64,000 nucleotides of DNA from Prostheceraeus crozeri. Its lineage: Eukaryota; Platyhelminthes; Polycladida; Euryleptidae. Where the stretch lies: positions 221,965-285,964 of the forward strand of contig CAJQUW010001464.1 in assembly GCA_907163375.1 (NCBI GenBank), written 5' to 3'. The notes under the pieces are model-generated. The model was given only the letters and a program-made list of their open reading frames with translations, was not told the DNA's origin and searched no databases. The position numbers and the translations under genes are program-made. Of the stretch, positions 1-10,447 are shown one piece after another. How positions within the stretch are numbered: the first letter of the stretch is position 1; every line of letters begins with the position of its first letter.

Positions 1-840
1 TTTCCTGCAACTATTTTTTGATAGCGCATTTATTTATATATTTCTGAAGGATATTCTGAGGTTGATTACGATTGCTCCTCGAAAAAAACAGACCACGCTT
101 GTAGCGCTAATATTTAATTGCCGCCTTTTCTTCCTTCCCCAAGTGTCTTCGCTCTGCATACCTGCTACAGTTCAACTGAATATGTTGAGATATCGAGGCT
201 TGTAAATTCTAGGAGACTTTATAAAGTTTGCACTTGCACCTATTGTAAAATTTAAATTCATTGACAGATTTAAATAGGGGTTCTAGAAGAATTCAAGCGC
301 CTTTTCTTTTCAGAGGGATAAATAATGCTAGTTCCTTGATTTACATGTAGAATTTCCCATCAGCAATGTGATTGGGGGTGGAGGTTGATGTATACAACAT
401 GTTTAAGTATAGGAAGCAACGCACTATCGACGAGGTAATTTGAATTGCGCACTTTTTGAAAATTTTAGCACAGCTGATTGTGAAGTTATTGCAATTGCTT
501 TTCATTTACATGGCTAAAATGTAATTACAAATACAAATTACTCATCAGATAATGTACGAATGCAATTGATTGTTATTACTAATTACAGCAACTGCGTTAT
601 TATTTCAGCGAAAATTACATAAATATATTTGAGAAACATGAATTACAGGAGTGAACAATAGCTGTCACGAATAATACATCTGCAACAAAAACAGAATAAT
701 CCAAAAGCGCACAGAATACTTTCGAAGTCATATGTAATGACGTGAACAAGAGAATCGAAAAGCAATAAAATCAACACGACATGTTTCGACTGGCCAAAGG
801 TAACCCAGCAAGTTACAATTCTGATGACAAATCAATCAAC
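1..840. other. no gene recognised
   Basis: AT-rich DNA with short reading frames only. I see no repeat structure, domain or RNA gene here. Confidence 0.6.
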
Positions 841-1112
841 AGATCAGCCACGGTCTGGTCGATCACACGATTACCAGGGCAAGCGAAGATTGATCACGTG
901 ATCCTTTTGCTTACACAGATCCGGACAGTCACGTTTAATATGCAGTGTCGCAAGAATGCGTAAATTGCGATCGTTGTAGGCACGGCACACTCTGAAGCTT
1001 GCTGAAAGGGTCATCAGGAACATTGAAACACCTGAGCACATGCTCGGTAATGGCAGAGCGAGACATTCCCGGGCGACCGTCTGAAAATCTATCAATGAAT
1101 TGCTGGCCAAGT
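841..1112 (-). pseudogene. Penelope-like element, C-terminal nuclease end (fragment)
   Basis: Remnant of the tail of a Penelope-like retroelement protein, read on the minus strand. The visible peptide ends with NDRNLRILATLHIKRD...CKQKDHVINLRL, which matches the tail after the GIY-YIG nuclease in the copy at 58.6 kb (ELKVLEALFIKREKP..CVQKEHVISLSL). The GIY-YIG core itself is shifted or lost, and no reverse transcriptase remains. It is an inverted partner of the plus-strand copy at 1125-1576. Family is inferred from the nuclease tail; this is a dead fragment. Confidence 0.6.
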
Positions 1113-1574
1113 CTGCTCCTGCAGCCAAGCCGTCTTGATGTTCAAGACTAACTTCATTCCCGTTGCTTCTCCTAAAGAACGTCTGCCGGTGGCCGCCGCG
1201 TCCTCTGTCATATGTTCTTTTCGATGTGGTTGTGAATCAACCTATATTGGAAGGACGTCGCGCCCTCTGACTGTTCGATCAAGGGCGCATATACCCAAGT
1301 GGTTTTCAGACGGTCGCTCGGGAATTTCTCGCTCTGCCATTACCGATGTTCTCAGATGTGGTAATTACCGATGCCATTACCATGTGCTCAGGTATTTCAA
1401 TGTTCCTGATGACCCTTTGAGCAAGTTTCAGAGTGTGCCGTGCCTACAACAACGATCGCAATTTGCGCATTCTTGAGGCACTGTATATTAAACGTGACTG
1501 TCCAGGTTTGTGTAAGCAAAAGGATCACGTGATCAATCTTCGCCTGTCCTGGCAATCGTGTGATTGACCAGACA
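857..1574. repeat. inverted repeat made by two Penelope-like fragments
   Basis: Positions 857-1087 are, with scattered mismatches and small gaps, the reverse complement of 1308-1574. Both carry the ACGTGATC word and the GGCACGGCACACTCTGAA-type stretch. The spacer (1088-1307) belongs to the plus-strand copy. Confidence 0.75.
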
Positions 1575-1576
1575 GC
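1125..1576 (+). pseudogene. Penelope-like element GIY-YIG endonuclease (fragment)
   Basis: Degraded endonuclease domain of a Penelope-like retroelement. SSVICSFRCGCESTYIGRT has the aromatic-x(n)-YIGRT core of GIY-YIG nucleases, followed by R...H.PKWF and an AIT..VLRC block, as in other Penelope C-termini. A frame change lies near position 1430, after which the tail NDRNLRILEALYIKRD..CKQKDHVINLRL is read in another frame up to about 1565. These enzymes nick target DNA for reverse transcription. The reverse transcriptase half is absent. The neighbouring minus-strand copy at 841-1112 makes an inverted pair, an arrangement known for Penelope elements. Confidence 0.7.
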
Positions 1577-2100
1577 GGACGATCTATTGATTTATCTGTC
1601 ATCATCAAGGATCTGGAAATCAAAGAACGCAGTTGAAAAACAGATATCAACTCACTAGAGATGAACACTGCATCATGTCTCAGCAGATGTGGCGAATCTA
1701 AGTGGTTAGGAAAATTTCCCCGGAGTTTAGATAAAGAGATGGAGGAAGAATGCAAGTGGTGCTACTTGGTGACTTAGACGGTGGAATACATATTATGAGA
1801 GTGCAATGCCAGGAGAAGACACAGTATCACCGATAGGTAATGGTAAATCTCTTTTCTTAAAAGTATTCGAATAACTGTTTTTGATGATTGTTATTGTTTT
1901 CCTTGAATCTTTGTTTGTCATTGTCAGCGTATGAGCCTATTATGTCTATTCATTGGTTGCAGCTGCGCAAAATTAAATCTAATATCTATGACTTTGAACA
2001 CTCAACACGTAGCACGTGGGTGATGTGATACGGCCTTGATAGATTCTACATGTATTTGCAGTCTAAATTCGAAGAAGTCGGTAGGCGTACACGTTTTGAA
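1577..2100. other. no gene recognised
   Basis: Short open frames without recognisable domains. Nothing else is seen. Confidence 0.6.
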
Positions 2101-2624
2101 CACAGAATTAGACAGGTCGTCTCTTCTTCCGTTTGACCAGAAGGGAAGCATTGGAACATGTAACGTTATTGAAATGGCACAATCTCCTGACTAAATACCA
2201 TAGCAATCGAACAATGAACAGCCAGTTCAACATTAAACACGCCAAATTGTGCAAAGTTTCAGTGACTGTTATCAACCGGATCACACAGCAAAGAGACACA
2301 GTCGATCTCAAGTTCTACAGAGAAGTTTGTGAACGTTTTTTCATGCGCCTGCTAACTTTTTTGAAAATGATCGGAGGGCCCAACATTATCGAGAAAACTT
2401 TTGCGCAATGATCTAAATTCTTCGAATCTGAAGGAGTCGTGGCGATCCGAGCATTTTGAAGGAATTCAGAGCAATCCGCAAGCGACGCACGACTATTTTT
2501 CCTATCTCTGCAAGGTATCAAAAATTTCTTTTTGCCCACTTATTAAGTTCCTGCATGTGCCATCTGTTTGAATCAGATTGCACTTCTAGCAAGGTGATAC
2601 GATTAAACAATTTAATTCTGTGCG
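2101..2624 (-). mobile_element. hAT-like non-autonomous element, copy A
   Basis: A 524-bp element with ends CACAGAATTAGAC / TTAATTCTGTG, flanked by the direct duplication CGTTTTGAA (just before 2101 and again from 2625). It is the inverted counterpart of copy B (4156-4678) along its whole length; copy C is at 13371. The 8-9 bp duplication and CA..TG ends point to the hAT superfamily. A 74-codon frame beginning MGKKKFLIPCRDRKN is open in copies A and B, but it resembles no known domain and is probably incidental. Confidence 0.75.
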
Positions 2625-3739
2625 TTTTGAAAGTTGTTGGCTATCAATTGTCAGATGCCCATCAGTCGACGTAAATTCACTCTTAAAATTTTCTTCAAAT
2701 GATTGATAGATGAAGATGTTGATGTTTCCGTGTCAAACAGGTTGACACCTTTCTTATGAGGTCGCTTTGCCTGTTGGGGTCATTCTGTCGAAGACAGGCG
2801 TGCTGAGATAATATCTACACAGACTGCCACCACAATTACTACCCTTTCATGCAGTAATTGTTTTCTAGAGAATGCAGACAATCCATATTTGGTATTATTC
2901 TAAGAGAAGATCATTCTGCGAGGGCATTTCAGGTCATTGTTTTGAAGAGTATGTACATTTCATCGTCGATGTATGTTGTTCATCGATAAAAATGTATTAT
3001 TATATTATAAAGTGTGAGTCTATTTAAAAAGAATAAATATTATAAAATTATTATAAATTGATTACTGTAAAAATAAAATGAGTAAGTTTTTTTATTTGTA
3101 CGGAGCTGACAGTGAATCTTGAAAACGGCTCGCGTGGCAATTCACGGACAGAGACAGTTGGTTCTTTTCTAGTTTTCCCTCACCAGTACCATATGCACTT
3201 CTCGCGTTGTGAGAGCACCAGGACCTTCGAATGGCACTACTGCAGCTCCGATTTGCATGAAAAATGCCTTTATTCTGCAGGTATTGGACATCAGATGTCT
3301 TGTCGGAGACCTGGTTTGCAAAGTGAATGATTAATGCGATGACGAATACAGTAAACTCGTGCAATAACTTGGGCAACCCAAGGTGTTACCTAAAAATCCA
3401 AATATATATCCTCAAAAAGTGAAAAATTTACCCTTATGTGACCTAAGAGGAGGATATTCCGATTCGGCAATATACCTTCGAAATTTTGCGGCTTTATATT
3501 TGTCGCATAAGAGATTCATTTAGGGCCCCAATATACGATACAGGCTTTTTTCTTAGTTAAACATGCATCTTTCTTTTGAAATTCACTAATTTTCACACTT
3601 TCTTTAAACAAAACAGAACAACATCTTTAATATGCAAACTTATAAACTTTACTATAAAAACGGTACAATTGCAGACTGCAATATCTTGCATTATTATTGT
3701 ACATACTGTAACATCACACGTAGGTCTACATATGTACAT
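2625..3739. other. no gene recognised
   Basis: Between hAT-like copy A and the hAT remnant. Frames at 3092-3376 show no known motif, and 2990-3080 is very AT-rich. This could be older hAT interior, but I cannot show it. Confidence 0.5.
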
Positions 3740-4157
3740 TTACTCATTTTTTACTGAATTGTAGTGAAGTACAGCGTATTTCAAAATGTTTTCTGGAAGA
3801 AGGTTGCGATCACTTGCTAGCAGCTTTCTTGGTATGTTAAAGCTTCTTTCAACGGACACAGAAAGGGACTGTGGCCGAAGTAGCTTTGCATACAAATCAG
3901 GAGAAGCAGAATCACATGTGTAGTCTGAGATTTGATTCCTTTGAAGACGTGTTTGAATGCATGACAATGCTACAAATGTCATTTTCAAATGTGAGTTCGC
4001 TACAATCGCGATAAGCTTCAGCAGCAGCGTAGAAAGCGGATTCTATCTTGCGATTCAATTCTATTAATTGCGCATAGTTTGACTTTATAATTACAAGTGA
4101 ATCACACAGTGATGGCTCTATAACAGATTCCTTGGCATTTTTGACGGTTTTACCCAC
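3740..4157 (-). pseudogene. hAT transposase C-terminal (dimerisation) remnant
   Basis: Minus-strand remnant of a hAT-type DNA transposase. The peptide SVSVERSFNIPRKLLASDRN followed by LLPENILKYAVLHYNS matches the pattern of the hAT C-terminal dimerisation region (S..vERsFS..k.l..d.R..l..en..kl..l.yN). Upstream, in a second frame, IEPSLCDSLVIIKSNYAQLIEL and a helical stretch look like the segment preceding the dimerisation region in some hAT proteins. The two frames overlap around 3912-3988, so at least one frame change is present. Copy B of the hAT-like MITE is inserted at its upstream edge. The catalytic core is not seen. Confidence 0.5.
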
Positions 4158-4678
4158 AGAATTAGATTCTTTAATCGTATCACTTTGCTAGAAGTGCAAA
4201 CTGATTCAAACAGATGGCACATACAGGAACTTAATAGGTGGGCAAAAAGAAATTTTTAATACCTTGCAGAGATAGGAAAAATAGTTGTGCGTCGCTTGCG
4301 GATTGCTCTGAATTCCTTCAAAATGCTCCGATCGCAAAGACTCCTTCAGATTCGAAGAATTCAGATCATTGCGCAAAAGTTTTCTCGATAATGCTGGGCC
4401 CTCCGATCATTTTAAAAAAAGTTAGCAGGCGCATGAAAAAACGTTCACAAACTTCTCTGTAGAACTTGACATCGACTGTGTCTCTTTGCTGCGTGATCCG
4501 GTTGATAACAGTCACTGAAACTTTGCACAATTTGCTTTGTGTTTAATGTTGAACTGGCTGCTCATTGTTCGATTGCTATGGTATTATGTCAGCAGATTGT
4601 GCCATTTCAATAACGCTACATGTTTCAATGCTTCCTTTCTAGTCAAACGGAAGAAAAGACGACCTGTCTAATTCTGTG
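4156..4678 (+). mobile_element. hAT-like non-autonomous element, copy B
   Basis: Inverted counterpart of copy A with ends CACAGAATTAGATTC / CTAATTCTGTG. The flanking sequence GGTTTTACC is present on both sides (4147-4155 and from about 4678), giving an 8-9 bp target duplication. It carries the same 74-codon frame (4238-4462) as copy A with a handful of replacements. It sits directly against the hAT remnant at 3740-4157. Confidence 0.75.
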
Positions 4679-5917
4679 GTTTTACCATTACCTTCATTGC
4701 TTCCAACGATTTCTCGTCCACGGGGTAAATTTGCCGAATAATATATAGCGGCTTTCAACCACGTTCCCCACCTTGTACTGGTTCAGGTGGACAACCGATG
4801 TTAAGAATCTGTTATTGAGTCATATTATTACACTCTGATCACAAACATTCAAGTTTCGGAAACATATCCTTTATTTTTATCTAACATTAAGATTGCAACT
4901 TTATATAATTTTATGTTACTTTATACTACTTGGCTTGCCCTAGTAACAACTTTCGCCCCTCTGGAAGCGCCCGCCCCCCTGTACTCAAGATTTTATCTAG
5001 CTCCTGAACGAGGAAAGATACGAACTCCAAACTTTATATAGCTTGTCTTTTATGTATTCCACAGATTTCCATCAATTTTGAATAACATCGGCTCACTAAT
5101 TTCGTCACAATAAGATATCAGGTATTTGAATGTCCGACAGATTTGTCGAATTTTGCACTATTTTTATTTTGAATGCTTTCAGGTGCCCTTATATAATATT
5201 AAAGCCATTTGAATTTAAACGAAAGTGTTCTCGTGTCAATTTGAACAGAAAATGATAATTCCCTAGTAGATTCTATTTAGATTTCGATATTTTGAATTCA
5301 AAATTTAAAATTGCAAAAATATCGCAATTGGATCAGATTACAAAAAACAAACTTGCTAATATTTATTGGTATTTCTAATCTCGACGTTATACTTCTTGCA
5401 TCATTTTATCATGCAATATTCTGATTCGTCATCATAGGAGCTTTCATTTGGTGAATTTTGTTTTGAATTTGGTCAAATGGCTTCTAAGATAGGGCAAGAA
5501 ATATAGCAAAAAATATTGACCTTTGACCTTCACAGTGACCTTGAATATCAAAACAACAGTAATATTCTGATTCGTCATCATAAGAGTTTTCTTTTGGTGC
5601 ATTTTGTTTTGAATTTCGACCTTTAGCTTCGGAAAAAGGCAGGGACCCCAGTCGAGCGCGTTTGTCAAAACACCGTATTGGTGCGAGGGTTGAACTTCCA
5701 TTGGAGGCTAGTCCACCATCAACAAACAGCTGTTGTCCATTCTAGTGCCATGTACAGTGTTCAAACAAAACGAAAATTCAGATCTCTGTGGCTAGATCAC
5801 TACAATATCGATTGAATGTAATGCGTGCAGACTTGTGAGCAATTTTCATACACGGCCGAAAAATCCAGCTGTTTTCGCAAGACTAAATGCATTAATGCAT
5901 CGCACCGGCGGTGTATA
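4679..5917. other. intergenic, with a short direct repeat
   Basis: No gene. A word of about 55 bp beginning ATATTCTGATTCGTCATCAT occurs at 5414-5468 and again at 5562-5616 (spacing 148 bp). Between them lies TGACCTTTGACCTT, a sequence often met in invertebrate repeats. Confidence 0.6.
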
Positions 5918-6373
5918 CAGTAGGTGAAATGCCACGCGTAATTCACGCGTAATTTCGGAACACCCCAAACATCCGTGGTTAAATACATTCTATTCTTCTA
6001 CGCGCGCACATACGCGCTGCACTAAGAGTCAGAAATCACTTGATCTGATGCTGATGAAACATGAAGAATTTTTATGAATACGCGCGGGCGAGCGTTTATA
6101 CTTTGCGCTTCGTCTACGGTTGTCTGCGTTGCCGCTTGAACCACGGATGAACCGCTAAGCATGTTCTGTCTTCCCTCAGCATGAAATTGAGGTCCTATCA
6201 CATTGTTTAGCCTCTGATACATACAGACACATGAGACGCAAAGTTTATATAACATGACTGCCGACAGATGTTGCAGCAATGTCACGCGTAGCTACGGATG
6301 TTTAGGGTCATGTGTAATTACGCGTAGTTTGTGCGTGAATTGCGCGTAATTGAGCGAGGCATGTCACCTGGTG
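5918..6373 (+). mobile_element. MITE family Z, copy 1 (TA target)
   Basis: A 456-bp non-autonomous DNA transposon. Ends are CAGTAGGTGAAATGCCACGC and the near complement GCATGTCACCTGGTG, with TA on each side (5916-5917, 6374-6375). Subterminal regions carry clustered ACGCGTAATT words. Copies 2 (28975-29425) and 3 (53679-53969) share the interior, for example ACCACGGATGAACCGCTAAG. There is no coding capacity. TA duplication fits Tc1/mariner or a related group. Confidence 0.8.
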
Positions 6374-8057
6374 TAGTCTTCGGTACTTTGCTTCATCAAA
6401 GTATAATGAAATCTGGTCAAAACCTTCCTCTATGGATACAATGGACAAGCCACGGATATTTGACATTGATTGATGCAGACGAGCTTTATTTGAGTTATTA
6501 ATTATGCAATAAAGTTGAGAAACATATAAGTGTATTGAATATAGGAAGTCATATAAGTGTCACTTTGCTACGTTGATGTGTTTACTTTGTCAAAAATTTG
6601 CACTTTAAATGCAGAACAAGTGGATTTACATGTGATTGGCCCATGTAAGTTCATTGACTGAAACAGTGAAGTTGATAAATGGGTTGTCGAGGTCAAGAGT
6701 TTTCAATAACTTGCTATGCTTCTAAAAAATGCCATCGACATTAGGAAACTCGAGTAACTTGGTATTTTACAAGTGCATGCACATGTTTTCGACCCAGTCA
6801 CTCAACAAATCTACGACGGCCCAAAATCTAAAATCTGTTCTTAAATATAAATCAGAATTCCTGCAAAATTCGGTGCCTTTATCACAAAATGCAGATTTCT
6901 GCAGAAAGGCGGCCCCAAAATATGTGTGCGAAAATGGCAACATCCAAAGCAATTTTTCTTCTCTTGATTTCATCACTCCACTTGTAATAATAATAATGCG
7001 CTTATTTTCAAGAAATGCCTCAATATTGAAAATCTTGAGGCAATTGACAAATTTCAAAACATTTCATATAAATCACATAAAAGAAAAAGTAACATGACAT
7101 CGGACAGTGCAACAGTGAATACTGGGAACCACTATCTGAAGCCGGCATTTGTAAGTCGAATCATCGTTAGGATGAAAGTGTTCTGTCTGAGGATCGATTT
7201 GCAATGTGGCACACAATACTTATTGGTATAGAGCAACCTTTGGGCTCAAGAAAATGCAGAGAATGCTCCTTAACTTGACACATTGAGTCGAAAAGATTCA
7301 AGCCAGTTATCCTAAGGATTCAAAAAGAGTCGAAAAGATTCAAGCCTTATCAATAATCAAGTGAAAGTCCCACAGGCATTTGAAAAGGGAAACATTCGCA
7401 TTGCCTTAAAATTCTAAAGAGATATCCAGACACATGATTTTTCAGTCAAATTCATCTTAGCTGCTTTCATGAACTTGCCTGCTTCCGCAGAAACATGTCT
7501 GATCTGAAGAATATGCTGTTATCCCTTAATCACCATTGCATTTGCTTTGATGTGTTGTTGTTTATTTCAGAAATTCTATAATTAGCATTTTATCGCTATT
7601 TTAATTATCACATCGGTCAAGAAGGATTTATCAGATTGTAATTCCTTCCTTAACAAGTTGCGCAATCCCTCGTCTTCTTAAGGATTGAATGTTTATGTTT
7701 GCAATGATTTAGAGTGATGCATGGATGATAACCATTTATTTCAAACCAATTGCGAGGTTATTACATCCCTGGTAGTGTCAGTGACGGTATTTTCGCTTCG
7801 AAAATTTATGAATTATTATAGTCCGTACATTCCAGTCGCATCAGAAACATTATCTAACTGTCTCTAGAGATTGCAAATACAACGTCGAATAACACCGCGT
7901 GAATAAGTAAATATGATGCGGAGAATTTATGAGGTTAAATTTATGGTCAGTGATTTAAGAAAAACATTTAATATGTATTCAAATAACTTCATGACATTTT
8001 ACATTGCACAACATTGCTGACGAATAGGAGAATAGTAGAGATCTAATTAGATTTCAT
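6374..8057. other. no gene recognised
   Basis: AT-rich. The open frames at 6729-7097 and on its opposite strand show no domain. A short direct repeat (GTCGAAAAGATTCAAGCC, 7273-7348) is the only pattern noticed. Confidence 0.55.
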
Positions 8058-8580
8058 AGTGCTCCATGCTTGCTCCACTGCACGCAGATGGCCTCGACTC
8101 CCTCCTCCATCTTTCTGGATCCAGTTGATTCCGCTCTTTTCCTCAATATCGTCTCTCCATCTTCTCCTTGGCCTTCCTATTTTCCTCGGCTAGGTGTCCT
8201 GCCCAGCGTCCCTTCGTTCTGATTTTGCCGTTATGTCAATGATTCTCGTCCTTTCTCTGATGTTCTCGTTCCGTATTTTGTCCTTCCTCGTGATGTTTAA
8301 CATTGCTCTTTCTATACTTCGTTGTGCCACAGCCAGTTTTCATTCTTGTCGTTTTGTTAGTGTCCACGCTTCTGCACTATACGTCATTGATGGCAGTATG
8401 ACCGTATCAAACAACCTTCGTTTCAGAAATATTGGGATGTTTCTGTGTTTGAGTAGTTTGCTGTATTGTCCGAACATTCTCCAACCAGTATTTATTCTGT
8501 GATCTATTTCTCTGCCAATTTCGTTTACCTGTCCATTCATTTACTTCTTCCAGTATTTCTCCATCCATTTGAATAACGAT
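8058..8580 (-). pseudogene. LINE ORF2 C-terminal fragment
   Basis: 5'-truncated non-LTR retrotransposon, minus strand. From about 8575 downward the peptide reads IQMDGEILEEVNE, then (frame change) NEIGREIDHRINTGWRMFGQ..K...NIPIFLKRRLFDTVILPSMTYSAEAWTL, the standard region after the reverse transcriptase fingers and palm. Around 8100-8170 another frame gives GRPRRRWRDDIEEKSGINW, the usual LINE tail (GRP..RW.DD......W). Several frame breaks are present. Upstream catalytic motifs are absent, so this is a dead tail. Confidence 0.8.
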
Positions 8581-9504
8581 AAATCAAAATAAACCATCTT
8601 ACCGTAATTCTTCCGATACGTTACCCGGTTAAGTTGCGGTCACCGAGTATGAGAAACTGACTTTACTAGGTCCTCTCAGTCCATGTCTATTGGTTAATTA
8701 GATTTCATTTGGTAGCTGTCAGCCGCATTTAACATACGTAATTGTGAACTTTTGAATCCTTATCTGAGCTGAGCAGTTTGAACAAGCGCATTATGCTGAT
8801 ACTTTATTTGTATTCATTTTCGTTTTTCAGATTTGTTTTTAGGTAGCCGTGTAGACATTCTTGCTTTTATAGATTTCTTTTCCACTTGTCTACATGGCAG
8901 CCTACAATTATTCTACCCTTGATCATTTTGAATTTAAATGCGAACAGTGAATGCTTTAACAATCTAACTTCTAACTTCTTTACTCGTGTTACCATGAGGA
9001 CTGTCGAATACTCGCTGTGTAAAGCAAAGAAAATTGTGTTATTATTCTCTAAATTTAGAAATAGTAATGATGGCTATTCAACTTGAAAGATTTAAATTCA
9101 TTGTCTTCAACTCAATTTCGAAATGAAATACGCTGAAATTACATGACTTCTTTGGTTAAATTAGTTACTTGCTTTAAGACGTGATTGTAAATATTTGGTT
9201 TTGTGCTTATTACAGTCAAACACCAAAAAATGAATTGATATTTATCACTAAATGAAAAAGAAAATCAAATAAAGGAGAAAAATGATGTTGGCTTCTAATT
9301 AAGAAAGTTAATGATGGAACGCTTCATGAAAATGAACAGACGTGATGTCCATTATCAAAAACATCGGATAAGAATGTGCACTAGAATCTTTTTAAGTCTT
9401 TTCCAAGGGGGTCTATACATGTACATGTAGGTACTCATATGTCATTACAAAATCCCTATTTTGTGAAATGATTTTGAAGAGAAAACTGAGGATGCACCAC
9501 GTAC
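8581..9504. other. no gene recognised
   Basis: AT-rich stretch between the LINE tail and the satellite, with short frames only. Confidence 0.55.
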
Positions 9505-10447
9505 TTGCAGAATGCCTTGGACGAGCACACTAGAGCAACACCTTGGACCAGTAAAACACCTCAGCAGTTCCTTGTACGAGTATACCTGAGCAATGTCTTG
9601 GACGAGCACACCTGAGCAATGTCTTGGACGAGCACACCTGAGCAATGCCTTAGACGAGCATACCTGAGCAATGCCTTGGACGAGCACACCTGAGCAATGC
9701 CTTAGACGAGCATACCTGAGCAATGCCTTGGACGAGCACACCTGAGCAATGCCTTGGACGAGCACACTTGAGCAATGCCTTAGACGAGTATACCTGAGCA
9801 ATGTCTTGGACGAGCACACCTCAGCAGTTCCTTGTACGAGTATACCTGAGCAATGTCTTGGACGAGCATACCTGAACAATGCCTTAGACGAGCATACCTG
9901 AGCAATGCCTTAGACGAGCATACCTGAACAATTCCTTGGACGAGTATAGGCCTACCTGAGCAATGTCTTGTACGAGCACACCTCAGCAGTTCCTTGTACG
10001 AGCATACCTGAACAATTCCTTGGACGAGCACACCTGAACAATGCCTTGGACGAGCACACCTGAGCAATGTCTTGTACGAGTATACCTGAGCAATGTCTTG
10101 GACGAGCACACTTGAGCAATGCCGTAGACGAGTATACCTGAGCAATGTCTTAGACGAGTATACCTGAGCAATGCCGTAGACGAGTATACCTGAGCAATGT
10201 CTTAGACGAGTATACCTGAGCAATGCCGTAGACGAGCACACCTGAGCAATGTCTTGGACGAGCACACCTGAGCAATATCTTGGACGAGCACACCTGAGCA
10301 ATGTCTTGGACGAGCACACCTCAGCAGTTCCTTGTACGAGTATACCTGAGCAATGCCTTTGACGAGCACACTTGAGCAATGTCTTGGCCGAGCATACCTG
10401 AGCAATGTCATGGACAAGCATACCTGAGCAATGCCTTGGACGAGCAT
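9505..10447. repeat. 26-bp tandem satellite, about 36 units
   Basis: Head-to-tail array of a 26-bp unit close to GAGCAATGYCTTGGACGAGC + AYACCT. The variant TCAGCAGTTCCTTGTACGAG occurs at 9561, 9821, 9983 and 10321; spacings are 260, 162 and 338 bp, that is 10, about 6 and 13 units. The 162-bp interval includes a 6-bp insertion carrying TAGGCCTA near 9950. Units differ at a few fixed positions (Y at C/T, TTGGAC vs TTAGAC vs CGTAGAC, GCACAC vs GTATAC), so several subtypes are interspersed. The minus strand stays open in all frames for long runs, a by-product of a stop-free 26-bp word. Confidence 0.95.

Noticed and set aside
2101-4678. A single 2.6-kb transposon with 520-bp inverted ends
   Set aside because: Each arm has its own ends and its own different target duplication, so they are two separate insertions.
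5520-5533. TGACCTTTGACCTT (also 52919-52932 inverted) as a nuclear-receptor site
   Set aside because: It lies in repeat sequence with no nearby promoter; the word is common in invertebrate repeats.
9505-10447. CRISPR-like array
   Set aside because: Units are contiguous with no unique spacers, and the DNA is eukaryotic.
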